In this document: positions 31,225 through 41,861 of the stretch, one piece after another | Layout: every line of letters starts with the position of its first letter | Position numbering within the stretch: position 1 is the stretch's first letter | Assembly: GCA_023053685.1 (NCBI GenBank) | Contig: JALIGW010000002.1 | Span: 248,109,356-248,173,355, forward strand | Source: Diadophis punctatus similis | Lineage: Eukaryota > Chordata > Lepidosauria > Squamata > Dipsadidae | Reading direction: 5' to 3' | DNA length: 64,000 nt | Position numbers and translations under genes: made by a program | The notes under the pieces: generated by a model | Seen by the model: the letters and a program-made list of their open reading frames with translations, nothing else | Told to the model about the DNA's origin: nothing | Database searches by the model: none

Positions 31225-32444
31225 ATGTGCACTAATCGAACAGGTGGCAAGAAAGTAAGAGCAGTCAGGCACAACACAGGTTATGTAGACAGTAAACACA
31301 GGGTCAATCAAAATGGACTCAAATGTCTATACACCAATGCACAGAGTATGAGGAATAAACAGGGTGAATTAGAAATTCAAGTAAATGAGGGAAGATATGA
31401 TATAGTTGCCATTTCGGAAACTTGGTGGGATGAAACTGACAAATGGAATATACAGCTAGAGGGATTTAAATTATTTAAAAGAAATAGACCAAATAAAAGA
31501 GGAGGTGGAGTTGCACTATACATAAGAAATAACTACATCTCTACAGAAATAGAGCACAACAATAATGAAAATTATCTTGAATCCATCTGGGTCAAAATTA
31601 AAGGGGAGGGAAATGACATTGCCATAGGTCTATACTATAGGCCACCCAACCAAACAGAGGAAGTAGATGAACTTTTTGCTAGTCAGCTAAGGTATGTAGG
31701 AAGCACATCACAATAGTAATGGGGGATTTTAACTACCCTGACATCAACTGGGAGACAAACTCTGCACCAAGTGGAAGATCCAACAGGTTCCTAACAAACC
31801 TAGCAGACAACTTTGTTACCCAAAAAGTAGAGAAGGGAACAAGGGGATCAGCCATATTGGACTTAATTCTCACTAACAGAGATGAAATGATAGAAGGTGT
31901 TGAAGCTACAGGAACCTTGGGGGCAAGTGATCATGCAATATTGGAATTCAACATTATGCAAACACAAGCAGTAGAACAAAGTCAAACTAGAGTCTTGGAC
32001 TTTAAGAGAGCTAATTTCAATAAACTTAGAGAAAGTTTGGGAAGGATTCTATGGACAAGAATCCTCAAGGGGAAAACAACTCAAGAAGCTTGGGAAATTT
32101 TGAAAAGTGAGATTATAAAAGCCCAGTCTAGCACAATACCAATGAAGAAGAAAAATAATAGGTCTCAAAAGAAACCAGCATGGCTGCATAAAGAACTCTC
32201 TGACAAATTGAAAGTCAAAAAGGACAAGTATAAAAAGTGGAAAGAGGGGCAAATAACTAAGGCAGAATACCAGAAAATAGCCCAAGCCTGTAAAGATGAA
32301 GTGAGGAAAGCTAAGGCTCACAATGAACAAAGGCTTGCGACAAAAGAAAAAGGAACAAAAAAAGCTTCTTCCAACATATTAAAAACAAGAAAAAAGTCAA
32401 GGAAACAATTGGTCCATTGCAGGGAGAAAGCGGCAAGAAGGTGA
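31225..32444 (+). pseudogene. CR1 ORF2, endonuclease and linker part, frameshifted
   Basis: The first frame (31225-31716) has the APE-type endonuclease motifs YTNAQSMRNK, SETWW and GLYYRPP. It ends at a stop where a small deletion and CAATAG interrupt the domain. The second frame (31719-32444) resumes with [12 protein letters not shown] and GASDHAILEF (catalytic DFN and SDH), then a basic linker. The endonuclease nicks target DNA for target-primed reverse transcription. At least two further frame changes lie at about 32360 and 32515 before the RT. The element is recent but not autonomous as it stands. Confidence 0.88.
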
Positions 32445-32582
32445 CAAGCAACAGGGAGAAAGCAGAGCTACTTAACTTGTTTTTTGCATCTGTCTTTACA
32501 CAAAGGGAAAAAATAAGTCCAACCCGTCAAAAACAGCATCACAAAAAACATATTAGGAACACAAGTTAAAATAGGGAAGAAA

Positions 32583-34073
32583 ATGGTAAGTGAACACATG
32601 TCTACCCTAGATGAATTCAAATCACCAGGACCAGATGGATTACACCCCAAGGTTCTGAAGGAACTGGCAGACGAGATCTCAGAACCACTGAACTATATCT
32701 TTCAAAGATCCTGGAGCACCAGGGAACTGCCAGAGGACTGGAAAAGAGCTGATGTAGTTCCCATCTTCAAAAAAGAGAAAAAAATTGATCCAGGAAACTG
32801 CAGACCTATCAGCCTGACCTCAATACCAGGGAAGATTCTGGAAAAGATAATCAAGCAACGAATCAATGAACACCTAGAAGCAAAAAAAGTAATAACCAAA
32901 AGCCAACATGGGTTTGTCAAAAACAGATCATGCCAGACTAATCTAATTGCATTCTTTGACAAAGTGACAAAATTAGTGGACCAGAGGAATTCTGTCGATA
33001 TGGTTTACTTGGACTTCAGTAAGGCATTTGATAAAGTAGACCATAACCTATTACTAGATAAAGTAGAAAAATGTGGGTTAGACAGCAACACCACCAGATG
33101 GATTCAAAACTGGCTGACCAACCGCACTCAACGAGTAGTGCTCAATGGAACTGCATCTACATGGAGGGAAGTATGCAGTGGAGTACCCCAAGGCTCTGTT
33201 TTAGGCCCAGTACTCTTCAACATCTTCATCAATGACTTGGACGAGGGGATAGATGGGGAACTCATCAAATTTGCAGATGACACCAAACTGGCAGGAATAG
33301 CCAACTCTCCAGAAGATAGGCTCAAGATTCAGAAGGATCTTGACAGACTTGAACATTGGGCGCTATCAAACAAAATGAAATTCAATGGTGAAAAAAGTAA
33401 GGTTCTACATTTAGGCAAGAAAAACAAAATGCACAGGTACAGCATATGTGGTACCTTGCTCAACAGTAGTAACTGTGAGAGGGATCTTGGAGTCCTAGTG
33501 GACAACCGTTTAAATATGAGCCAGCAGTGTGCAGCAGCTGCCAAAAAAGCCAACACAGTTCTAGGCTGCATTAACAGAGGGATAGAATCAAGATCACGTG
33601 AAGTAATAATACCACTTTACAATGCCTTGGTAAGGCCACACTTGGAATACTGCATTCAGTTTTGGTCGCCACGATGTAGAAAGGATGTTGAGACTCTGGA
33701 AAGAGTGCAGAGAAGAGCAACAAAGATGATTAGGGGACTGGAGGCTAAAACATATGAAGAACGGTTGCAGCAACTGGGTATGTCTAGCTCAATGAAAAGA
33801 AGGACTAGGGGAGACATGATAGCAGTGTTCCAATATCTCAGGGGTTGCCACAAAGAAGAGGGAGTCAAACTATTCTCCAAAGCACCTGAGGGTAGAACAA
33901 GAAGCAATGGGTGGAAACTAAACAAGGAGAGAAGCAACTTAGAACTAAGGAGAAATTTCCTGACAGTTAGAACAATTAATCCGTGGAACAGCTTGCCTCC
34001 AGAAGTTGTGAATGCTCCAACACTGGACGTTTTTAAGAAGATGTTGGATAACCATTTGTCTGAAGTAGTGTAG
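32583..34073 (+). CDS. CR1 reverse transcriptase domain
   Basis: The open frame has 496 codons. SPGPDGLHPKVLKELADEI opens the RT fingers, followed by [40 protein letters not shown] and the catalytic FADDTKLAG at about residue 230. Then comes LEHWALSNKMKFN and the CR1-specific C-terminal domain ([47 protein letters not shown]). It synthesises cDNA at the nicked target. The frame is intact but is separated from the endonuclease by frameshifts. The N-terminal M is not a true start. Confidence 0.92.
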   Translation: MVSEHMSTLDEFKSPGPDGLHPKVLKELADEISEPLNYIFQRSWSTRELPEDWKRADVVPIFKKEKKIDPGNCRPISLTSIPGKILEKIIKQRINEHLEAKKVITKSQHGFVKNRSCQTNLIAFFDKVTKLVDQRNSVDMVYLDFSKAFDKVDHNLLLDKVEKCGLDSNTTRWIQNWLTNRTQRVVLNGTASTWREVCSGVPQGSVLGPVLFNIFINDLDEGIDGELIKFADDTKLAGIANSPEDRLKIQKDLDRLEHWALSNKMKFNGEKSKVLHLGKKNKMHRYSICGTLLNSSNCERDLGVLVDNRLNMSQQCAAAAKKANTVLGCINRGIESRSREVIIPLYNALVRPHLEYCIQFWSPRCRKDVETLERVQRRATKMIRGLEAKTYEERLQQLGMSSSMKRRTRGDMIAVFQYLRGCHKEEGVKLFSKAPEGRTRSNGWKLNKERSNLELRRNFLTVRTINPWNSLPPEVVNAPTLDVFKKMLDNHLSEVV

Positions 34074-34128
34074 GGTTTCCTGCCTAAGCAGGAGGTTGGA
34101 CTAGAAGACCTCCAAGGTCCCTTCCAAC

Positions 34129-34137
34129 TGTTGTTGT

Positions 34138-34169
<32 letters not shown>

Positions 34170-34176
34170 TTGTTGT

Positions 34177-34222
<46 letters not shown>

Positions 34223-34274
34223 ATTGTTATTGTTGTTATTGTTGTTATTGTTATTGTTATTGTTATTGTTATTG

Positions 34275-34355
<81 letters not shown>
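34129..34355 (+). repeat. (TTG/CTG/TTA)n microsatellite, CR1 tail
   Basis: A trinucleotide tract of about 227 bp grades from TTG/CTG to pure TTA. The shorter B2 CR1 ends in a related (GTT)(ATT)n tract (44793-44813), so the tract grew from the CR1 3' end. The polyleucine and polyasparagine frames are artefacts. Confidence 0.93.
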
Positions 34356-34357
<2 letters not shown>

Positions 34358-34435
34358 ATATAAACCCAGCAGGTTCAAAACAGAACAACAGAGGTGGAAG
34401 GGATCTTGGAGATCTTCTAGAATCTAGATCTAGAC

Positions 34436-35077
34436 CAGTGATGGCGAACCTATGGAGCCATATCAGTGGGCACGTGAGCTCAGGTCCGGTGCGTGCTTTC
34501 GGGCCTTCTGGGCCCATTAGGAGTCGGGAAACAGGCTGTTTCCAGCCTCTGGAGGGGGTGGGGAAGGCCCGTTTTTTGCTCTCCCCAAGCTCTAGAGCCT
34601 TTCTAGGAGCCTGGGGAGGGCGAAAATGGCCTCCCCCCCCCGGAGGTCCTCCGGAGGCTGGAAACTGCCTGTTTGCCAACTTCCTGTTGGACTGGAAGTC
34701 CCTTTTTTTGCTCTCCCCAGGCTTCAGAGCCTTTCTAGAAGCCTGGGGAGGGTGAAAACGGCCTTCCCCACCACCACCCCTGGAAGCCCTCCAGAGGCCA
34801 GAAATGGGCCATTTGGAAGTTGGGAAATGGGCCATTTCTGGCCTCCGGAGGGCCTCCAGGGGGGGAAGGCTGTTTATGCCCTCCCCAGGCTTCTAGAAAG
34901 GCTCTGAAACCTGGGGAGAGTGAAAAATAGGCGTGCCATCGCGTGCTGGGAGCGGGGGGAGGTCACGTGCGCATGCGCAGGGGGGCATGGAATTATGGGT
35001 GTGGGCACGTGCGTGCGTGATCCCCCCCACACTCCCCCCCTTTTGGCACGCGAACCAAAAAAGGTTCACCATCACTG
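34436..35077. mobile_element. hAT DNA transposon, non-autonomous, B1 only
   Basis: Ends cagtgatggcgaacctatgg and aaaggttcaccatcactg are inverted repeats. The perfect 8-bp target duplication atctagac lies at 34428-34435 and 35078-35085. B2 has the intact target once (44909-44920). It is therefore younger than the B duplication. Confidence 0.95.
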
Positions 35078-35089
35078 ATCTAGACCTAT

Positions 35090-35670
35090 CCCCTGCTCAG
35101 TCAGGAGAGCCCATAACATTCTAGATAAATGGATGTCCAGTTTCTCCTTAAAGGTTGCTGAGGAACCTGACAACTCTGTCGTGCAAAAGATAGAGGAGAT
35201 AATTAGAGGGTCAGCTATACTGGACTTAATACTTATGAACAGGAAGGTTCGTTTGAAGAGAAGAAATGAAAGAGCAACAAACCTGACTTGGGGCTGCTTG
35301 AGGCGAAAACATATGAAGAACAGTTGTAGGAATTGGGTAGGTCTGGTCTGGTGAAAAGAAGGATTAGAGGTGACATGTTCCAATACTTGAGGTCCTGCCA
35401 CAAAGAAGAGAAGATTAACTTATCCTCCAAAGCACCAGAAGGCAAGACAAGAAGTAATGGGTGGAAACTAATGAAGGAGAGAAGCATCCTAGAAACAAGA
35501 AGAAATTTCCTGACAGCGACCAGTGGAACGGATTGCCTTCCCAAGTTGTGGGTGCTCCTCACTGGAGGCCTTGAAGAAGATACTGGACAGCCATTTGTCT
35601 GAAATGGTCTAAGTGCGCATGCTTGAGCAGGGGGTTGGACTACAGGATCGCCAAGGTCACATCCAGGTGT
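35090..35670 (+). mobile_element. CR1 LINE fragment with internal deletion (shared B1/B2)
   Basis: An endonuclease end ([10 protein letters not shown] at about 35205) is joined directly to the C-terminal RT region (from about 35270) and the 3' tail (ggggttggactacaggatcg). Frames are broken. The B2 copy is at about 44990-45650. Confidence 0.8.
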
Positions 35671-35689
35671 GTTTTTCTATATTCTAATT

Positions 35690-35945
35690 GCTTCTCTGCT
35701 TCAACGCTGCGGAGGGAATCAAGCAGCCTTTCTTGCTCCCAGCCTCTCCTCCAACCTGTCCTCAACTCACCCACCAGCTGCTGCTTCGACTCTTGCAAGA
35801 GCACAGAAGCTCCTCGGCGCCCCACCTTCCTTCCTCCCGGGAGCGGCCCGCTGGATCCTGCCCTTCTCTCCCCTCCTTTCTAGCAATGCAGTACTTGATG
35901 GTTTTAACCCCTTAAAGCTCAACCCTAGAGGCCTCTACTTACTGT
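35690..35945 (-). repeat. Repeat unit R, copy 2
   Basis: On the - strand a frame (35825-35640) reads VLLQESKQQLVGELRTGW, then EQERLLD and VEAEKQLEYRK. It matches the frames at 9000-9125 and 45811-45626. The opposite strand is also open by chance. Unrecognised family. Confidence 0.5.
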
Positions 35946-36149
35946 AGCGACGGCTTTCTAGGCGCCGATGTTGCCCATTTGACCGCCATCTCCCGATAGG
36001 AGGGGGTAAAACAGGCTCGTCCCGTCTCTACCTATTAAGGCGTTTGCAAGATCCATTTTCACGGATTACATGCAACCAAGTCATTTTCGGCTCCTTGCTA
36101 CATGCTGAGCCCTAAGCGTTCATGAAGTTCTTAAAAGAATTACAGAATA

Positions 36150-36480
36150 AGAGTTGGACGGGACGAATTCTTCAAGCAGGGGAGCCTATACTATTCCGGA
36201 CAAATGGCTCTCCTCTTAAAAACCTCCTCCGAAGCAGCACCCACAACTTCTGGTGGCAAGACATTCCACTGATTAATTGTTCTTACTGACAGGAAGTTTC
36301 TGCTTAATTCTAGGTTGGATCCCTTTCTCATATGTCTCCCTCTCTTCCTTCTTGTCCTACTCTCGGGAGCTTTGAAGAATAGGCTGCCCCCACCTCTTCT
36401 GTGTCAGCCCAGCTCAATTGTGATTGTATGTCAAGAATTGCCTGTAGTATCTCTTTATCTTCATTCTTGCAGAGCCTAAA
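36150..36480 (-). mobile_element. CR1 LINE 3' region, reverse orientation
   Basis: It contains acagaataagagttgg, then caaatggctctcctcttaaaa and cttcttgtcctactctcggg, the reverse complement of the CR1 C-terminal and 3' sequence. The counterpart in B2 is 46180-46447. Confidence 0.75.
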
Positions 36481-37109
36481 GAATTGATATGACCAACCTT
36501 CCCTGGGAGAATCATCAGGGAAGTCAGGCAGACCCTCTGTAATTTTATCATTTTCAAAAGCTACAAACCCATTGGCATAACCAATGGCTGCTTTAGGGGT
36601 TGTAAAGTTACAAGGGAAACTGTACCTTAGTTGTCCAGTTTGAAATGTTCTAATTTTGATCTCTCACACTGGTAATGCTGGATTATCCCTGAATCTGAGA
36701 AGAATGCCAATCAAAAGAGATCCAGTTTAGCCATTCTAATTTTTTAACTCTGCATAAAGAAAAGTCATTTTTTCATTGAATTTAGGACTGAGGTAACTAG
36801 CAATGCAACAAATTAAGAGGCAGAGGCCTAACTGCAGTTCACATCATCAGAGGCACAGAGTGGCTAGAATGAGGTACTATTGAAACTGAAAATTTAAATT
36901 TATAATGAGGAGGGAAATGAAGCTGAAGAAGACAGATTGGTTATAGAGGTGCAGAATGCAAAAGGTAGATTAACCATTGTAGCGTGTCAGAAACCCACTG
37001 TGTGTGGAGACCTCACCACTGAAGAATTGAAAAAAGGGCTTTGTGTTACAATTTTATTAATTTTAGTTGCGTACCCGGCCACGCGTTGCTGTGGCTGTCT
37101 GGTTAAATG

Positions 37110-37620
37110 GAAAAGAAAGAGAAAGCGCACGTTCGTAATGTTTAATTTCACAATGCTTGTGGGTATATAATACTTTTTGTTGTTCCGTTGTCTGTGCAGA
37201 TATAGAGATTGTCTGGTTTGCCGACTCTAGAAGATGCAACATATAATTGTCCATGTGAGAAGCAATCAGTGTCTAGATATACATTGGCCTGGGGCCAATG
37301 ATTTTAATACAACACCAATCACTCTTGGCCCCATGATTGATTTATTGTATGGGTTTTTAAATTGTGGCTTTTAATGTTTTTAAATGTTTTAATACCTATT
37401 GTTTTTAATGCTTTTTATATTTGTTGTTGCATGTGAATTTTTACTGTTGTGAGCTGCCCAGAGTCTCTGTGGAGTGGGCAGCATACAAATGCAACTAATA
37501 AATAAAATAAATATAAACCGCACAATTCTAAAGATTGACCTTGAGCTTTTTTGATGGTGATTGCAAATGCCAATTTAAGTGGGAATTGCAATCTCTTAAA
37601 TTGAAATGGCATATCCGTTG
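37110..37620 (-). pseudogene. Helitron helicase C-terminus, split by a LINE tail
   Basis: On the - strand a frame near 37612-37510 reads MPFQFKRLQFPLKLAFAIT, then KKAQGQSLELCGL. After an insertion, another near 37265-37160 reads HGQLYVASSRVGKPDNLYI and ends IIYPQAL-stop. These are the last conserved motifs of the PIF1-like helicase of Helitrons (KLAFAxTINKxQGQ and HGQLYVAxSRV), which unwinds DNA during rolling-circle transposition. The upstream helicase motifs and the Rep nuclease are absent, so the element could move only with help. Confidence 0.85.
37268..37515 (+). mobile_element. L2-type LINE 3' tail inserted in the Helitron
   Basis: A stem gctgccca/tgggcagc (37453-37460 with 37475-37482) and an aataaataaaataaata tail identify an L2-family 3' end. 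Relative to other copies both stem arms carry matching changes that keep pairing. It splits the helicase frame. Exact left end is uncertain. Confidence 0.75.
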
Positions 37621-37692
37621 GAATTGCGGTACGTGTGGTGGCATCCCTGGCTGGTTGCCCGGGTATTTATAGATGTCAACGTGTTTGTCTTA

Positions 37693-38083
37693 CAGGGAGC
37701 CATTGGGAGGGGCCTTTCTTCCCCCTACTCCCATGCCTACCATCCCTGCCCTCTCCCTTCCCCCTCCCATATGTTCCTTTTTCCCGCCCTTTTTACGATC
37801 CGGACACTTTGCCCCAAATCCAGCAGGGAGTGCCATGTGCCTCAGACAGGGAACCATTGAGAGGGGCCTTTCTTCCCCCTACTCCCATGCCCATCATCCC
37901 TGCCCTCTCCCTTCCCCCTCCCATGCGCTCCTCTTTCCCGCCCTTTCTACAATCCTGACACTTTCCCCAAATCCACCAGAGGGCACCATCTGCCTCAGAC
38001 AGGGAACCATTGAGAGGGGCCTTTCTTCCCCCTACTCCCATGCCCATCATCCCTGCCCTCTCCCTTCCCCCTCCCATGCGCTC
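37693..38083. repeat. 153-bp tandem repeat inside the Helitron, about 2.5 units
   Basis: Units begin at 37693, 37847 and 38000 (cagggaaccattgagagggg). They are pyrimidine-rich (cttccccctactcccatgcc). The repeated-frame peptides across them are artefacts. Confidence 0.9.
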
Positions 38084-38481
38084 TAGGACGCCACACTTGT
38101 TCTCCTTAACGGCCCAGGCCTTCCAGAGTTATGCTGCAACACACACACACAAACACACACACCGAGGGGTGCTAGGGGTGTCTTACCCCCATAGTATTTG
38201 TTTCCAGAGGGTAAGTCATCTATGTACCAAGTTTTGTTAAAATTGCTCGAGCCGTTCCAAAGTTATGGTGGAACATACATCCATACAGTATAGCGTCTGT
38301 TGCTTTTACGTGCAACAGATGGCGCTTACCTGTCACAGGTGTGACATCTATATAATAATAGGTATATAAAAACATGCGCGTATTCGAATGAAACGTGTCA
38401 AAATTTCAAAGCAATCGGTGAAGAACTTTCAGAGATTTAAGATTTTGAACAAACGAACATTTACATTTTTATTTATATAGA

Positions 38482-39010
38482 TAATTAAACTTAATCACTG
38501 CATATCAGGCACTCTGAGGCCATTCTGAGTACATTCATAGGAACACTGACGCTGCCTGATTTTTTCCTTGCCAAAAGTTATTGATAGTTCTTACATTACA
38601 CAATGCATTATTAAAAAATGAAAGATTTTCCACCGTTCCATTTTATTCTCACATCACCACCATCAAGAGGAAACAATAGATATGTCAGAGTGCTTCTATC
38701 ACCCAGCAGCTATCAAAGGGAAACAAGCAGGCACCTCCAAGAAAAAAAGATCACAGCAGGAGTTGCTAATAAACTTTTAGATCCTGTCATCAAAGCCATG
38801 TTCCCTTTTCTCCTCAACTCAATATTCCTACAGCTCTTCTCCATCAGGTTCATCTGCAAGGCAGAATAGCCTTTTCATTTGAAATTTTACTTTGCTTTTT
38901 TCATTGGGCCTTGGGCCTATTCCCTAAATGCCCCTTACCCATCGAACACTGTATGTGTGCTTTGACGTTTCACCAGGTGGGAATTCTGACTAAAACATTT
39001 CCCAAATCTG
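38482..39010. other. B2 flank before the ZNF exon
   Basis: It matches 24370-24860 of B1, including the 83-codon open frame at 38618-38869. No gene is recognised. It leads into the 3' end of the B2 ZNF exon. Confidence 0.5.
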
Positions 39011-39015
39011 GACAT

Positions 39016-40215
39016 TCATATCATTTCTCTCATGTGAGTCCTCTGGTGTACCACCAAGTTGGACCTATGACAGAAACCTTTCCCACAATCAGGGCATTCA
39101 AAAGGTTTCTCTCCAGTGTGAGTCCTCTGATGTTTAACAAAATTGGAATTCTCGCTGAAATGTTTCCCACAATCAGGACATTCAAAGGGTTTCTCTCCTG
39201 TGTGAGTCCTCTGGTGTATCACCAAGCTAGAATTCTGACTGAAACATTTCCCACAATCTGGACATTCAAAGCGTTTCTCTCCTGTGTGAGTCCTCTGGTG
39301 TTCCAACAGGTGGGAATTCTGATTGAAAAGTTTCCCACAAACTGGACATTCAAAGGGTTTCTCTCCTGTGTGAGTCCTCTGGTGTATCACCAGGCTGCAG
39401 AACCAACTGAAACTTTTCCCACAATCAGGACATTCAAAGGGTTTCTCCCCTGTGTGAGTCCTCTGGTGTTTCACCAAATTAGAATTCAAACTGAAACGTT
39501 TGCCACAATCAGGACATTCAAAGGGTTTCTCTCCTGTGTGAGTCCTCTGGTGTTCCAAGAGGTGGGAATTCTGATTGAAACGTTTCCCACAAACTGGACA
39601 TTCAAAGGGTTTCTCTTCTGTGTGAATCCTCTGGTGTATAACCAGGCTGGAATACCAACTAAAACTTTTCCCACAATCAGGACATTCAAAGGGTTTCTCC
39701 CCAGTGTGAGTCCTCTGGTGTTTAACCAAATTAGAATTCAAACTGAAACGTTTCCCACAATCAGGACATTCAAACGGTTTCTCTCCTGTGTGAGTTCTCT
39801 GATGAATCACCAGGCTTGAATTCTGACTGAAACGTTTCCCACAATCAGGACATTCAAAGGGTTTCTCTCCTGTGTGAGTCCTCTGGTGTATCACCAGATG
39901 GGAATTCTGACTGAAACCTTTTCCACAATCAGGACATTCAAAGGGTTTTTCCCCTGTGTGAGTCCTCTGGTGTTTAACCAAACTGGAATTCAAACTGAAA
40001 CATTTCCCACAATCAGGACATTCAAAGGGTTTTTCTCCTGTGTGAGTCCTCTGATGAGTCACCAGGCCTGAATTGTGACTGAAACCTTTCCCACAATCAG
40101 GACATTCAAAGGGTTTCTCTCCTTTGTGAGTCCTCTGATGTTCCAACAGGTGGGAATTTGTAATGAAACTGTTCCCACAATCCGGACAGTTATATGATTT
40201 CTTTCCTGTCTGCAT
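39016..40215 (-). CDS. C2H2 zinc-finger protein, 14-finger array (B2)
   Basis: The 399-residue frame on the - strand consists almost wholly of 14 canonical fingers of 28 residues from residue 7 (YNCPDC, then mostly FECPDCGK) with TGEKPFEC linkers. Helix -1,2,3,6 residues include TSHE, HSGT, LSSK, QSHI, QSSI, LSNK, WSSI and QSHE. LNSNLVK, W-type and NQNSHLLE fingers recur as a three-finger block (fingers 6-8 and 9-11). Predicted as a nuclear DNA-binding regulator. Directly upstream the frame is closed by a TAG (VVH*RM) shared with B1. A further finger downstream is broken by two frame shifts. A spliced protein from the acceptor at 40935 would stop early, so function is doubtful. Confidence 0.85.
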   Translation of the reverse strand: MQTGKKSYNCPDCGNSFITNSHLLEHQRTHKGEKPFECPDCGKGFSHNSGLVTHQRTHTGEKPFECPDCGKCFSLNSSLVKHQRTHTGEKPFECPDCGKGFSQNSHLVIHQRTHTGEKPFECPDCGKRFSQNSSLVIHQRTHTGEKPFECPDCGKRFSLNSNLVKHQRTHTGEKPFECPDCGKSFSWYSSLVIHQRIHTEEKPFECPVCGKRFNQNSHLLEHQRTHTGEKPFECPDCGKRFSLNSNLVKHQRTHTGEKPFECPDCGKSFSWFCSLVIHQRTHTGEKPFECPVCGKLFNQNSHLLEHQRTHTGEKRFECPDCGKCFSQNSSLVIHQRTHTGEKPFECPDCGKHFSENSNFVKHQRTHTGEKPFECPDCGKGFCHRSNLVVHQRTHMREMI

Positions 40216-40935
40216 CCTCTAGTGTACAACCAGTTTGGAATTCTGAGTGAAAGTTTTCTCACAATCAGCACATTCAAAGGGTTTTCCCCTCGTGTGAGTC
40301 CTCTGACATATCACCAAGTTCTTACAAAAGCATTTACTGCATTGGGAGCACTTATAGGGCTTCTCTCCTGTGTGGGTCCTTTCATGAAACACAAGGGGGC
40401 TGACCTAACTAAATATTTTCCCACATTCAGATTATTTGTATGGCTTTCCTCCAGTGTGGATCTTGTTATGCATAATCTGTGATTTGCTATGTGTGCTTTT
40501 CCCACAATAGGCACATCTATGGAGCTTTTCCACCACTGACGTTCTTGAAGAGGTCAAAATTACGTGTGATCTTTTGTTGTATGGAGCTTTGATTCAAGCT
40601 ACTGTTTTCTTCCTCACAGGGCAAGGCCTTCATTACTGTCTACCTTTAGTGGCTATCCAATTGTCATTTTCCTCCTCATTCACTTCTAGGTATTTCCCAC
40701 TTTTTCTGAATGGAAAAAATAATCTTCTTTGACCTTTTCATGTAATCTGTTGTTGAGTTCTGCATACTCCACTTTTTCCAGTTTGAAATCTCTTCTTGGT
40801 TTTCTACCCTTTGTCTCTCACCAGCTGGGGAAAGAGAAGAATTGTGTGCTTTTCTGAAGGCTCAATTTGCTTTCATTTTCAAAGATGCTGGTTATTCTCA
40901 GCTGTCCGGAGTGGTGTTATTGGTATCCTTTTCAT
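40216..40935 (-). pseudogene. Broken 5' part of the B2 ZNF terminal exon
   Basis: From acceptor cttacag (40942-40936, - strand) the exon holds a linker with stops. Degenerate fingers follow: CAYCGKSTHSKSQ, PYK-stop-SECGKIFS-stop, [17 protein letters not shown] (with a short deletion) and [10 protein letters not shown] up to the TAG. The stop after KIFS is shared with B1, so the exon was already disabled before the duplication. Confidence 0.8.
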
Positions 40936-41536
40936 CTGTAAGATTGAAATAAAAGTGTAAGTTTAAAATTGTTTCTTTATAAAATGGTTGCAGAACATGT
41001 GAAAAAAGTATACATCACAAGTAAAAAGCAAACACGTCACAATGCTGAAATTGATTCTGTTAATTATGATTCATTTGACATATTGCAAATTACTGAGATC
41101 CAAGTTCAAATATACAACCATGAAATAAACTTGTTGACTTGGATCAATCACAAATTCTTAATACTGCAATTATTGGGTAGAATCTCTGTAATTCAGATAA
41201 ATGTTTTACCAAACATGCCATTTCACTTTCACATTTGAAATGTTATAACTGAAACTCAATTTAAACTATGGCAGATGGACATCTCTAAGTTTATATGGCA
41301 AGTGGAAGAAAACATAAATTAAACATAAATTATTGCAAGGTGCTAAGGAAAGAGGTTTGAGTTGACCAGATTTGAAATTGTACTTTGATGCTTGTTGTTT
41401 TCTGGCAAAAAGAGTGAGTGACTCTATAATATAAGAGGTTCCTTGAGCTTTGAGAGGCATGAATAAAGATTTTGATGGCACAGCTCTTTATGGTATGATA
41501 AGGTTAAAGGAAATGCTGATTTTAATAATCACTTTG
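40936..41536 (-). other. Intron sequence upstream of the B2 ZNF exon
   Basis: AT-rich, matching 26752-27350 of B1. No gene is seen. Confidence 0.5.
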
Positions 41537-41856
41537 TGACAAGATGAGAATAACTCTCACTAGAGGCGAAAATGGATCTTTGCCCGGAATTCTGACATTA
41601 GAAATGAAACCGCAGTTTAAAGTTCTAAGTAAAAATGTTTATTTGGTACAAAAACAATAAATCCTCATTATTCTACATCTCTGATATAAAAAGGCACGTC
41701 TTGCTTCGATAGAAGCTAGGAACAGAAGGAATGAACGGAGAATGGAATGTACACATGCGTACTAGGAACATATCAATCACGTGCTCAGGGATAAACCATT
41801 ATAATGAATAGGGATGCATATACATGTAACAGGCAATATAAAATCACTGCCTGACA
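41537..41856 (-). mobile_element. Solo LTR, 320 bp (family Y), B2 only
   Basis: A 5-bp target duplication ctttg lies at 41532-41536 and 41857-41861. On the - strand it runs from tgtcaggcag to tcatcttgtca, with a tttttatatc TATA-like box and aataaa in the expected order. B1 has the unoccupied site (attttgttagac near 27344-27355). Confidence 0.88.
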
Positions 41857-41861
41857 CTTTG

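Larger units (their letters stand above)
31151..34128 (+). mobile_element. CR1 LINE, near full-length ORF2, B1 only
   Basis: Order on the + strand: short 5' region, endonuclease (31300-32000), linker (32000-32520), reverse transcriptase (32583-34073), and a 3' tail with gttggactagaagacctcca. The tail then passes into a TTG/TTA microsatellite. B2 has the uninterrupted target (gatttccaatattattgcca near 44830-44870). Confidence 0.93.
23807..36394 (+). repeat. Segmental duplication B1
   Basis: It is collinear with B2 (36503-46447), starting ctgggagaatcatcaggg in both and ending in the reversed CR1 near aggctgcc. Shared parts include the flank 23807-24860, the ZNF exon, L1 and hAT remnants near 28300, the MITE at 29600-30030 and the CR1/R unit at 35090-36394. 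B1-only insertions are the LTR at 29045, the repeat array plus CR1 at 30212-34355, and the hAT at 34436. Confidence 0.92.
37065..38481 (-). mobile_element. Helitron rolling-circle transposon, partial, B2 only
   Basis: Read on the - strand it starts tctatataaataaaaatgt at 38481 and ends ggccgggtacgcaact at 37065, both typical Helitron termini. The insertion lies in an AT-rich target. B1 has the empty site ttaattttattattaaac near 24360-24378. It contains helicase remnants, a 153-bp repeat and a LINE-tail insertion. No Rep (HUH) domain is left. Confidence 0.8.

Noticed and set aside
33656..34378. Polyasparagine and polyleucine frames
   Set aside because: They read through the TTG/TTA microsatellite and the antisense of CR1.
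37606..38240. Repeated proline-rich frames as a secreted or mucin-like protein
   Set aside because: They are translations of the 153-bp tandem repeat inside the Helitron.
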